Below, piece by piece: positions 50,104-59,485 of a stretch of 64,000 nucleotides of DNA. The position numbers and the translations under genes are program-made. Source of the stretch: JAIOTG01 sp964644045 (GTDB taxonomy: Bacteria; Patescibacteriota; Patescibacteriia; Patescibacteriales; JAGXOH01); NCBI GenBank assembly GCA_964644045.1, contig CAZXUK010000003.1, positions 8,053 through 72,052 on the forward strand. Reading direction: 5' to 3'. The number at the start of each line of letters is the position of its first letter. The first letter of the stretch is position 1. The notes below the pieces were generated by a model. The model ran no database searches, had not been told where the DNA came from, and was given only the letters and a program-made list of their open reading frames with translations.

Positions 50104-50751
50104 ATGGCAAATAAAGAAACGGAGAAACCAAACCTGACCATAAAGCAAAAATTATTAGCGGTTTTTTTGGCCGTTTTCGCCGTGGCCGTGATTTTTTTAT
50201 GGATTACGGACTTGAAAAGCAGTTTGTCCGTAAATTATACCCAAAGCAATAGTTCTAACTCCGGTCAGGAAGAGGAGTTGTGTTTAAGCGGAAATTGCAA
50301 TGAAGAGAGCAGAGATTATTCCGATTCGGACGGGGACGGTCTTTTGGACTGGGAAGAAAAAGAAAAATACCAAACTTCCCCTTATTTGGAAGATTCGGAC
50401 GGAGACGGCTATACGGACAAGGAGGAGATAGAAAGCGGCCATGACCCCAATTGTCCCCGAGGAGAGGATTGTTATGATTCTTCAGAAGAACTGATGAATA
50501 ACAAAGAAAACAATAACACAGAAGTTTCCACCAGCTCCGGGCTTGGCAATATTGGAGAGAGTAAAGATTCCGACTCTGAAAATTCAAATATTAATCAAGA
50601 AACGCAACAAATAATGGAAGGGGAGGCCTCGCCCCGCGCTTTAAGAGAAGTGCTTTTGCAAGCCGGCATGGAGAAGGAAGTACTGAATAGTTTAAGTGAT
50701 GAAGAATTAATGCGGGCTTACCAAGAAACCCTAAATAAAAACCAAAATTAA
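50104..50751 (+). CDS. Membrane-anchored calcium-repeat protein
   Basis: The 215-residue protein has a single membrane helix (about 18-38, LLAVFLAVFAVAVIFLWITDL) and a surface domain with two thrombospondin type 3 motifs (DSDGDGLLDWEEKEKYQTSP and DSDGDGYTDKEEIESGHDPN) near residues 76-116, then a low-complexity N/S/E-rich stretch and a C-terminal helix pair. It is cytoplasm-in with the repeats outside. The ATG at 50104 is the start; the in-frame stretch before it overlaps rsmA and is not coding-like. Confidence 0.75.
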   Translation: MANKETEKPNLTIKQKLLAVFLAVFAVAVIFLWITDLKSSLSVNYTQSNSSNSGQEEELCLSGNCNEESRDYSDSDGDGLLDWEEKEKYQTSPYLEDSDGDGYTDKEEIESGHDPNCPRGEDCYDSSEELMNNKENNNTEVSTSSGLGNIGESKDSDSENSNINQETQQIMEGEASPRALREVLLQAGMEKEVLNSLSDEELMRAYQETLNKNQN

Positions 50752-50766
50752 TTATTAACTTAAGAT

Positions 50767-53700
50767 ATGTTTCCAAGGAATAAAAAGACAAAATTAATTA
50801 TTAAATTTTTTGTATTTTTTATAATTTTCAGCTCAATTTTTTTCTATACCTCTGCTGTTCCTGTCAGGGCGGCGGGTATTACGGAGATTTCTGTTTCAGA
50901 TATAAAAACTGAACTTGAACAAAAATATAATACCGTAAAGGAGGAATATTTATTTAACAAAGATTGGTGGCAAGATAAAGTCTGGTCGTCTTTAAAAAAT
51001 GAAGTATTGAATCAAGTTTTACAACAAGTAGCTTATGATACGGCCACTTATCTCGGTTCCGGAGGAGAAGGGGGCAAGGCCTGGTGGCGCAAAGAAAATA
51101 TGGAAACCTATATGAGGAATGTTGCCGATGATGCCGCCGGCACTTTTATAGAGAATATGGCTCAGAAATCCGGATTTTTAGAAGATTTTGATATTTGTGA
51201 GCCGGATATGGATCTTAAAATGAGAATCGGCTTGGGATTGGTGGAAGAAGAGAGGCCGGAGCCGACTTGCAATTTTACGGAAATGAAGGACAATTGGGAA
51301 GAGGAGCTTAAAAGCGAGAATTTTTTAACCGATCTTTCCGATATGTTTTATGCTTCGGATGATCTTCCTTTGAATCAGGTTGTGGATATCAACATGGCTC
51401 TAAATAAAGAGAAATTACGAGCGCAATTAAATAAACAACAAGAAGACGAGGTTGATGAGGGTTGGGACAAGGATACAGGCCCCGCCCGGGAACAAGAATC
51501 TCCGCCCGGAGAAAAGGACAGACAAGCGGGACTTGCCTATAAAATCTTCGGAGATAAATTTACAGCCAATACGGGACATCCATTAGAAGACGCCGTCGCT
51601 GTTTTTGTTAATCAATTAGCTTATACCGCTTTTCAGACCGCTATGAATACTTTGGGCGAAGATGCTCCCCGTTCCACCTCCCCTTATTCCGGGGATTACG
51701 GAGGATTAGAGGATTACGAATCCGGATCCGGCGCTTCGCGCCAGCAGGTGGAAGAGAAAACCTCTAAAATAAAAGAACCCAGGTTTGATGTTAAAGGGGA
51801 TTATGACGTTTTAGCTCAATTAACAATGTGTCCGGATCCGCAAAAACCCAAGACCGATGAATGCGTGTTAGATCAAAAATTCAGCCAGGCGATACAGCAA
51901 AAGCTAACCGTGGGAGAAGCTATGGAGAAGGGGTATCTCAAGAAAGACGCCGTTTTCGGGTATAGATCCGGTGGCAAAGAACCCAGGTATAATGAGGGAT
52001 ATCCCCATCGTTCCATTTTGATCTTAAAAAAGTATCGGATAGTCCCGGTGGGCTGGGATATGGCCGCTCAGTATATTAGAGATAATTCCGGTGAGTTGAT
52101 TAATTTGGGGGATTTGGTAAGTTGTTATGCTTCGGACGATGACTGGGATAATGGTTATATTGAGGATTGGTGCCGTGGTTTGGTTGATCCGGATTGGGTG
52201 TTAAAAGCGCCCTTGAACTATTGCCAGCGCGAGGGATACGGAGAGAATAAAATGATGAAAACAATTACGGGAAACAAAGAAGAGGATAGTCGGGTCGAAG
52301 TTTCCAGAAAAGAATATTGCTCGGATGAACAGACCTGTATAAAGGAAGGAGAAGGGGGCTCTTGCGAATATTACGGATACTGCACCGCCGAGAGGAGGAT
52401 TTGGGATTTTGGCGCCGATTCCTGTAACCCTCTTTATAACACTTGTCAGACTTTTCAGGCCCGGGAAGGAGGCAAAGTTTCCTATTTAAAAAATACTTTG
52501 GATTATTCGGATTGCGGACCCAATAGCGCGGGTTGTCAAGCTTATGCCCGAGCTTCCGGGAGGACTCCTTATAATATAGCTTCCAATACTTTGGAATGGG
52601 AAGCAGCAAATCAATCCTCTTATTTTAACAAGAATGTGGAGGAATGCGACCCCGGAGAAGAGGGTTGTCACGAGTTTTTACGAGTGGCCGCCGGTAGCGG
52701 AGGTAATCTTTTTTCTAAAAAAGGTTTTGGCAACGGTTTTGAAAATAAATCTGACGGAGATATAGTGAGTGGCAGTGGCGCTGATGGCGACGAAGGGGAG
52801 GTAATAGAAAGCGAGGAAGCTTATTCCGGAACCAAAGTTTTGGAATTGAATGGTTCTTTCAAGTTGGATGTCAAGGTGGCTCCGGATGATTATGATATCG
52901 GCGGAGAAACTTATACTTTATCTTTTTTTGCCAAAAATTGCGGTTCGAACAGTATTTTTCAATTAAGCTCTCCTCCATCTATTAATTCTTCAGAGGTCGC
53001 CACCAGTTCTTTTTCCGGAGCGGACACCTGGACTCGTTATTCTTTAAATTACGATGTTGAAGATATTTCTGATCCTGCCGGTGCCGGCGCCGGCAATGAA
53101 TTGAGAGTAAGTTTTATAAATAGCGGTAATTGCTTGATTGATGCGGTTAAACTGGAAAAAGGGGGAGGGGCGACCGCTTATTCCGATTATCGGCAAGGAA
53201 ATACCGTTTATCAGAAATTGTTGCCCGAATATATGGAAAGTGAATGTTATAAACAGGGCGGAAATAAATATAAAGAGGAGGCCGATCCCAGATGTTACAA
53301 TTATGTTCGTGAATGTAATGCCGAAGAGGTGGGCTGTAATCTTTATCAAGAACAAGGAAGCAATTTCGAGGTTCCCGCTCAAGCCATCGCTCAGGATCAT
53401 TGCCCCGGGGAATGCGTGGGATTTGATACCTATATACAGGATGAATCCCATTTTTCCTCCCGCAGGGAAGAGAATTTTATCCCCCGCACCGCCGAGACTT
53501 GCGGTGCTCAGGCCGCGGGTTGCGAGGAGTTTACCAATTTGGATAAATTGGAACAAGGCGGAGAAGCGCGGGAATATTATACTCAATTAAGGCATTGTGT
53601 TGACGAAAATAATTCTGATTGCGCGGTTTTTTATACTTGGCAAGGAGATAAAGAAGAAGGCCAGCAATTGGTCTCCCACACTTTAGTGGCTAACGGCGGA

Positions 53701-56700
53701 GAACCTGAAGTAACTTCTGATGATAGCGCCGAATGTTCCGAGGAGATTTATAAATTACCCCCCAGTGATCCGGCTTATAACTCGGATTGCCGGGAGTTTT
53801 ATAACAAACAAGGAGGGGTCTCTTACCATTTGTTTACCCGGACTATAAGTTGCAGTCAAAACTGCCATGCTTACAGGATCACCAGAAATAATATAGATCC
53901 TGACTTGGAAACTTCCTCTGAATGCTCTGCCAACGGTAGCAATTACTCCGAAGTGGAAAACGACCAATTTCACTGGGATGGTGCTTCTGGTGTGTGTTAT
54001 TTCTGTAAAAACGGAGGAGAATGGAGCTCTGAACATCAATCTTGTATTTATCACGGAATTCCGGGGCAAGGAGAAACTTGTTCCGCCCCAAACAAGGGAT
54101 GCCGGGAATATAACGGCAATCAAGGAAATAATATTCGCATGCTTTTAGTGGACAGTTTTGAATCCGGCGCGGAAAATTGGGATGGTGGTTCTGTTGCTTC
54201 CGAGTCCCTGAGAACCGAGGAACATTCTTTACAGTTTTCCGGCTCTGAGATTGAAAAAACCGTGGGCGAATATGTCAGTAAAGGCAACGGGTATGTTTTG
54301 GAATTTTTAGCTAAAAACGAAGAAGGCGGATCTGTTAGCGCTTCTTTGAATAATTCGGGGTCCTCCACGGACTTTGTTTTCAGCAACGGAGAGAATAATT
54401 TGTCCGGGGAATGGAAACTTTACAGAGCCAACATGGAAAAATTGGATCATGAGGCCTCCGCGGAGGAGAAATTGCTTATCTCCGCTTCTTCTGATACTTA
54501 TATAGATAATATTAAGATCACGGAGATATTGGATCGTTATTATTTGATTCGGGACAGTTGGCAGACTCCCCGGAGTTGCAATCGGGATATTTACGGCAAT
54601 CCTTCTCCTCTTTATATGTTGGGTTGCAGCGCTTATGTGGACCAGGAGGGGGATACCCATTATTTGCATGAATTTGACAGTCTTTGTTCCGAGGATTCCG
54701 TGGGTTGCGAGATTATGATAGATACTCATAATTATGAAGAAAAAACGGGAAAGACCTGGGATTCTTACGATCCTGCCCCCGAGGTATTCGGGGATGAATT
54801 TGTTTATGCGGTTTATGATACGGACAAACAATGCGGTTCCCCCAATTTGGGTTGTGAGCGTTTCGGACAGACTTTTGATTATGAGGATGATACTGTTTAT
54901 AGGGATGTTTATCTCAAAAATAATCCCAATAAATATGGTGAGATATTATGCGGAGAGAATAATGTGGGTTGCGAGGAATGGGGTACGGAAGAGGGCTCGG
55001 AATATTTCAAGGATCCGGGCAAGCAGGTTTGCGAATATAAGCAGGGCCCGAATGGTGATTATAATTGGTATAAAAAATATGTAAAAAAATGTTTTGATAG
55101 TGGAGATTATAGTGGAGATTATTGTTTGGATGCTCGGGATTGCGCCACTTCCAGTAATGACACATGTGAAGAAGACAGTGATTGCGGAGATGATCAAACT
55201 TGTTGGGAAGGACGATGTCATTGGGCCTGTGAAATGAGTGCTTCGAGTATTGAGTGTCCAACTGAGGATGATATTCTTTCTATCGACGCTCCCAAAACCT
55301 TAGGTAAAGGAGGAGAGAGAATCCAGCAACCCGAAGACGAGGCTGACACCGATTGGGTGGGAATTTGTCCGGCCAGTCAATCCGGTTGTACCGAATATGT
55401 GGATCCTTACTCCAAACTCTCCCCCGATCTTTTAAGCGACAGATATCAAAACAGTAATATTTCTGTAAAAATTGAACCCTATACTTTATATTATGATCCC
55501 GGTAGCCTTTTAGATCAGTGGAGTGATATTTCAAATATTATTTTTTCTGGTTCTAATTTGAAATATTATAATGCCGGGGACCCAGGATACTTACAAGCTA
55601 CGGGCGATGATTTGATAAGAAAGGCGGTTGTAAATTATGCTTTCCGCTCAGAAGTGGACAGGGAAACTTGTAACGGTGTTTATAATTATGATAAAGGGTG
55701 CATATTATTTAATGAAAGATCTTATGATTCTGAAGGCGATATTCAAAGTTTGGTTTATAACGCCGAGGAAACTGATGATGAAATTGGCGACGGAAACCCC
55801 CCGGCAGGGGGTTCTCCTCGTGATTCCAATGTTTTGTTAAAGGTTTCTCCGGACAGGGAGTGTGATGAATGGCTGGCTTGTAAGAGTTTTATAAAAAAAG
55901 AAGGCGAAGACCAGCCCACTTGTCTTGATGTTGGAATTTGCAATTCTCTGAACAATCGCGGGGAATGCGATAATTTTGCGAGTAGAGATGATCACAAGTT
56001 TGATCATTATTTGGATAATAATAAGCTGGACAATATTGATAATTTAAGCGGTTACTCCAAAGTGGCTTATGAAGAAGATATGGATTTTGAAGTTAGTGAA
56101 CTACCTCTGGATTTGTATCATCCCGGAAGCATGGAAGAACATGGTTATTATTTTAAAGTGCAAAATGGTTCTTTTGAAAATTATGGGGAATATAGAGTTA
56201 GCACTACCAGCGAAGAAACAAAGAATTATCCTTATAGTTGGACTCCTAATCTTGCAAATCCTGAGGCAGAATGGACTAATAAGGATTTTTCTGTTATAAC
56301 CAATCCGGTGGCAGCCCAAAGCAGAGGGCTTGATTACCCCATAGACGGAGATAGTTTTTTAAAGTTTGCTTCCTCGGATAATTCCGCATCTCCTTATTCG
56401 GAAAATGTGCCGGTGATAACCGGTGAAAATCATTATTTGAGTTTTTATATTAATACCAAAGATTTGGGGGGAGCTGAAGGATGTGTGGCTTTTGTGAAAA
56501 TTGATTGGGGTTCGAACAGTGAGGTTATGGAAGTAGAGCCGGGCAGAGATTGGGATCTAAAAATGAAAGAGTTTATTCCCGATGCCTCAAGTATTAATAT
56601 TCATTTGGGAGCTTACGCGGATCAAGATAATATAAACTCGACAACCAATTGTCGCGGAGATATTTATATAGATGATATTCGGGTAGAGCCGACTTTAAAG

Positions 56701-58824
56701 GTCAACGATGATTGGAATAAAAGGCAGTCTTGCCGTTTATATCCGGAAGAGGATTCTTTGAGTTGCCGTTATCGGGATGAAAGCGGTTATCAGTATCTGG
56801 GACAGAAGGGATACTGCCTTGAGTATGACCATGCTCCCGGAAATAAAGATGCCTGTCTGCTTTGGTGGCCTGTGGATAAGGTCAGGGGCCAGACCCTGGA
56901 AGAAAACGCCGGTTATTCCGGCAGATACCCCGTTTATAATTGTACTGAAGTTAATATGAATTTTGAATTAGTGGAAAACAGAAGGATCGCTCACAGGCAT
57001 GAAAGTAGCAAGGGAATTCTTGGGTCTATTGTGAGTCTTGATCTTGGAAAAGCGTGGGAAAGAATAACAGACAATCCCATTTGGGCTTTAGCTTCATTTT
57101 CTGCTTTTTTGGGGCCGGGACTTTTAGCAATTAAACCTTTTAATGATGCTACATTGGACGATGCGAGGGATGATCTCGAGGAAGAAGGTAAATTGGGTTG
57201 TCTTGGTTCAGGGTGCGGACAATGCGCTTTTGGTTATTGGTTTGAACAAGAAGTTGACTGTGGTTGGGACGGATGCGAAGTTGACTATTACTGCCGTCCT
57301 TTAAAAGCTGAACATATTGTAACAAAGGAAATAAACGATAAGGATGTTGAATGGTATAGGTATAACGGCGATTTTCAGAAATATAAAGAAGCCGAAGGGA
57401 AAAATAATGATGAGGCGATACTTAAAGTCAACGGGACTAAAATCGGCGACCCGCTGAGAGTTTATTTTTATTCCGGGTCGCATCAAGATGAGTTAATGAC
57501 ATTTAAGGAGGCCATTAACAAAAATTTAATAATGTCTTGCAATAAAATGGTACAAGTAGTTAGTGGCTCAGGAAACGCTAAACCTTGGACCAGCAGGCTG
57601 TCTCCGGCCAGTGAGTTTAAAATTATTAGAGATGCAAAAGAATTTTCTACTAGTAGCACGCCTAAAAAAATGAGCATAGAATATTTAACCCCTTATAGTC
57701 CTTATGGGGCCATAGATGAAATTGAGCCCCCTCAAAATCCTGCTGACTGGGATCCTGTTCCTAACCAACCTAACCTAGAACCGGTGGTTGTGGGCAGAAG
57801 TGGATATGCTTTGGGCGGTGTTACTGCGGGATGTAAAGGAGTAAATAATAATAATGCTTATAATAATTGTTCACTATTAACAGAAGGTAATGTCAGTTAT
57901 GGCAGGTTGGGGATTTGTAGCGGATCTTCGCAAAATTGTTTAGCTTATTCAGTTCGCGCTGATTTTGCTTTAGAAATGTATAGTGGAGATTATGCTAACG
58001 ATAAAGATAGGAGCATTGAAGATACAATACAAAAAAAAGAAGTCACAAACCCCAACACCGGAGAAACAAAGATCGTAACAAGTTCAAGTTTTACATCAAT
58101 TGCTTATGGCAATAACCCAAGAAATATTACTCCTTATAGAAAGTATCATTTAGGTCCCAAGTATACTTGTCCCGAGGGGCAGGAATGTCTTCCTTTAGCT
58201 GTTTTGGACAATGAAAAGATGAGGGAAAAACTAAAGAATGTTTATGTTGAAAGTTATAATTCTTTTAAGTGGGATGGAAATAATTATACTGATGATGATA
58301 CTGTTGAGCCTCTTAGCCCCCCGGAAAAAGTATGCCCTTCTCCTGGTGGATCGCCAGCTAGGCCTGATTATGATCGTGATAATCCTGATAAAAGTTATTG
58401 TGGCATTCCTCCCCGAGTAGAGAATATTGAAATAAACGGAGAATCAAGAGGTAAAGTATTTCTTAACAATACCGGAAAAGCGGAAATAACCTTTACTACT
58501 AATATTGATTCCCAACAAATACCCATTACCGAAATAAGAATAAAATTAGGCAACAAAAAAGAATTGTCTTCTACTGGCGCTAAAATAAAGGAAAAAAATG
58601 ATCCTGATAATCCCCATATGTTTGTTAATAATTATTCTTATTCCGAGTTGTCGAGTGAGGAAAGCGGGGACGGAATTACCTGTAGAGATAATTATTGTGA
58701 GGTTAGTGGAGATTCTATTCAGGTTCAGGTTAAAGACAATTGGGGGTGGTGCAATAATGATAATGCCCGCGGAGATTGCAACGACTGGGATAGTTGGGAA
58801 GGCACTTTAAGAGTTTATCGATAA
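50767..58824 (+). CDS. Giant secreted Cys-rich surface protein (2685 residues)
   Basis: An N-terminal signal helix (residues 9-34, VFFIIFSSIFFYTSAVPVRA) is followed by a helical region to about 300, then a Cys-rich region of repeated pairs C-x5/6-GC-xx-(Y/F): CGPNSAGCQAY (584), CDPGEEGCHEF (626), CNAEEVGCNLY (850), CGAQAAGCEEF (912), CSAPNKGCREY (1105), CGSPNLGCERF (1356), CGENNVGCEEW (1395), CPASQSGCTEY (1533). Three jelly-roll-like modules with an IDxxK/IYIDDI end lie near 640-800, 1125-1260 and 1790-1980. The last third has CLEYDHAPGNKDACLLWWPVD (split), hydrophobic NPIWALASFSAFLGPG (about 2098) and a beta domain at the end. It is probably a huge surface adhesin or the cap of the secretion apparatus encoded next to it. 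Confidence 0.8.
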   Translation: MFPRNKKTKLIIKFFVFFIIFSSIFFYTSAVPVRAAGITEISVSDIKTELEQKYNTVKEEYLFNKDWWQDKVWSSLKNEVLNQVLQQVAYDTATYLGSGGEGGKAWWRKENMETYMRNVADDAAGTFIENMAQKSGFLEDFDICEPDMDLKMRIGLGLVEEERPEPTCNFTEMKDNWEEELKSENFLTDLSDMFYASDDLPLNQVVDINMALNKEKLRAQLNKQQEDEVDEGWDKDTGPAREQESPPGEKDRQAGLAYKIFGDKFTANTGHPLEDAVAVFVNQLAYTAFQTAMNTLGEDAPRSTSPYSGDYGGLEDYESGSGASRQQVEEKTSKIKEPRFDVKGDYDVLAQLTMCPDPQKPKTDECVLDQKFSQAIQQKLTVGEAMEKGYLKKDAVFGYRSGGKEPRYNEGYPHRSILILKKYRIVPVGWDMAAQYIRDNSGELINLGDLVSCYASDDDWDNGYIEDWCRGLVDPDWVLKAPLNYCQREGYGENKMMKTITGNKEEDSRVEVSRKEYCSDEQTCIKEGEGGSCEYYGYCTAERRIWDFGADSCNPLYNTCQTFQAREGGKVSYLKNTLDYSDCGPNSAGCQAYARASGRTPYNIASNTLEWEAANQSSYFNKNVEECDPGEEGCHEFLRVAAGSGGNLFSKKGFGNGFENKSDGDIVSGSGADGDEGEVIESEEAYSGTKVLELNGSFKLDVKVAPDDYDIGGETYTLSFFAKNCGSNSIFQLSSPPSINSSEVATSSFSGADTWTRYSLNYDVEDISDPAGAGAGNELRVSFINSGNCLIDAVKLEKGGGATAYSDYRQGNTVYQKLLPEYMESECYKQGGNKYKEEADPRCYNYVRECNAEEVGCNLYQEQGSNFEVPAQAIAQDHCPGECVGFDTYIQDESHFSSRREENFIPRTAETCGAQAAGCEEFTNLDKLEQGGEAREYYTQLRHCVDENNSDCAVFYTWQGDKEEGQQLVSHTLVANGGEPEVTSDDSAECSEEIYKLPPSDPAYNSDCREFYNKQGGVSYHLFTRTISCSQNCHAYRITRNNIDPDLETSSECSANGSNYSEVENDQFHWDGASGVCYFCKNGGEWSSEHQSCIYHGIPGQGETCSAPNKGCREYNGNQGNNIRMLLVDSFESGAENWDGGSVASESLRTEEHSLQFSGSEIEKTVGEYVSKGNGYVLEFLAKNEEGGSVSASLNNSGSSTDFVFSNGENNLSGEWKLYRANMEKLDHEASAEEKLLISASSDTYIDNIKITEILDRYYLIRDSWQTPRSCNRDIYGNPSPLYMLGCSAYVDQEGDTHYLHEFDSLCSEDSVGCEIMIDTHNYEEKTGKTWDSYDPAPEVFGDEFVYAVYDTDKQCGSPNLGCERFGQTFDYEDDTVYRDVYLKNNPNKYGEILCGENNVGCEEWGTEEGSEYFKDPGKQVCEYKQGPNGDYNWYKKYVKKCFDSGDYSGDYCLDARDCATSSNDTCEEDSDCGDDQTCWEGRCHWACEMSASSIECPTEDDILSIDAPKTLGKGGERIQQPEDEADTDWVGICPASQSGCTEYVDPYSKLSPDLLSDRYQNSNISVKIEPYTLYYDPGSLLDQWSDISNIIFSGSNLKYYNAGDPGYLQATGDDLIRKAVVNYAFRSEVDRETCNGVYNYDKGCILFNERSYDSEGDIQSLVYNAEETDDEIGDGNPPAGGSPRDSNVLLKVSPDRECDEWLACKSFIKKEGEDQPTCLDVGICNSLNNRGECDNFASRDDHKFDHYLDNNKLDNIDNLSGYSKVAYEEDMDFEVSELPLDLYHPGSMEEHGYYFKVQNGSFENYGEYRVSTTSEETKNYPYSWTPNLANPEAEWTNKDFSVITNPVAAQSRGLDYPIDGDSFLKFASSDNSASPYSENVPVITGENHYLSFYINTKDLGGAEGCVAFVKIDWGSNSEVMEVEPGRDWDLKMKEFIPDASSINIHLGAYADQDNINSTTNCRGDIYIDDIRVEPTLKVNDDWNKRQSCRLYPEEDSLSCRYRDESGYQYLGQKGYCLEYDHAPGNKDACLLWWPVDKVRGQTLEENAGYSGRYPVYNCTEVNMNFELVENRRIAHRHESSKGILGSIVSLDLGKAWERITDNPIWALASFSAFLGPGLLAIKPFNDATLDDARDDLEEEGKLGCLGSGCGQCAFGYWFEQEVDCGWDGCEVDYYCRPLKAEHIVTKEINDKDVEWYRYNGDFQKYKEAEGKNNDEAILKVNGTKIGDPLRVYFYSGSHQDELMTFKEAINKNLIMSCNKMVQVVSGSGNAKPWTSRLSPASEFKIIRDAKEFSTSSTPKKMSIEYLTPYSPYGAIDEIEPPQNPADWDPVPNQPNLEPVVVGRSGYALGGVTAGCKGVNNNNAYNNCSLLTEGNVSYGRLGICSGSSQNCLAYSVRADFALEMYSGDYANDKDRSIEDTIQKKEVTNPNTGETKIVTSSSFTSIAYGNNPRNITPYRKYHLGPKYTCPEGQECLPLAVLDNEKMREKLKNVYVESYNSFKWDGNNYTDDDTVEPLSPPEKVCPSPGGSPARPDYDRDNPDKSYCGIPPRVENIEINGESRGKVFLNNTGKAEITFTTNIDSQQIPITEIRIKLGNKKELSSTGAKIKEKNDPDNPHMFVNNYSYSELSSEESGDGITCRDNYCEVSGDSIQVQVKDNWGWCNNDNARGDCNDWDSWEGTLRVYR

Positions 58825-58846
58825 TAAATCAAAATTTAGAAAATTT

Positions 58847-59464
58847 ATGGAGAATTTGGACGCCCAACTTATTGATCGAGGTTATTTAGAAAACAAAGAA
58901 CAAGAAAAACGAGCATCCAATGCTTTGAAATTGGGTAAAAAGCGTAAAACAGAAAAAAAGGGAGAGATAGAAAATAACCGAGGCCCGAAAAGTGAGATGT
59001 CCAACAGTCAAGCCCGGAAAATAAGCAATACCCAAATTCAGTCTTTAATTAAGAAAAGGTTGTTGCGCGGAGAGGAATTAAAAAAAGAAGAAGAAAAAGA
59101 AGAAATCAGTGCTGTTTCTTTTTTTGGGGCCCTGATAGTGGCTTTATCAAAGGACGGAGTGGATGTTATTAGTTTGGGCACCCTGGGCTGGGCTTTGGCC
59201 AATACGGCTTTTTGGTCTTTTATGGGCCTAAATTCTTCCTATCGCAAGATATTAATAAGAAGAATATTGAAAAGAAAAGGATTGGTTTACTTTATCGCCG
59301 TTCTTGTTGAAAGTTTGCCTTTTGTTAATTTTTTTCCTTTTTATACTATAATGATTTTAATGATCAGGCATAAACAAAATAAAAAAGTGGATAAACTCAG
59401 GGATTCCCAGAGGAAGAATAACCGGGAGATATCCCGCCTGCGCCGGCAGGCCTCTCAAGCTTAA
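58847..59464 (+). CDS. Membrane protein with basic N-terminal coil
   Basis: The 205-residue protein has about 85 charged residues first (rich in K/E, with LIKKRLLRGEELKKEEEKEE), then hydrophobic segments at about 89-101, 108-128 and 147-172, and a basic coiled-coil end (KKVDKLRDSQRKNNREISRLRRQA). The position between the giant protein and the VirB6-like gene implies a role in the same apparatus. I recognise no family. The start follows the giant gene by 22 bp. Confidence 0.6.
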   Translation: MENLDAQLIDRGYLENKEQEKRASNALKLGKKRKTEKKGEIENNRGPKSEMSNSQARKISNTQIQSLIKKRLLRGEELKKEEEKEEISAVSFFGALIVALSKDGVDVISLGTLGWALANTAFWSFMGLNSSYRKILIRRILKRKGLVYFIAVLVESLPFVNFFPFYTIMILMIRHKQNKKVDKLRDSQRKNNREISRLRRQASQA

Positions 59465-59485
59465 TTGAAAGATAAATAACCCGTC

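Noticed and set aside
53044..53586. Long minus-strand frame of 180 codons, and a plus-strand frame of 150 codons in another phase, inside the giant gene
   Set aside because: Both lie fully within the coherent 2685-codon frame with clear Cys-rich repeats; no start context or family features.
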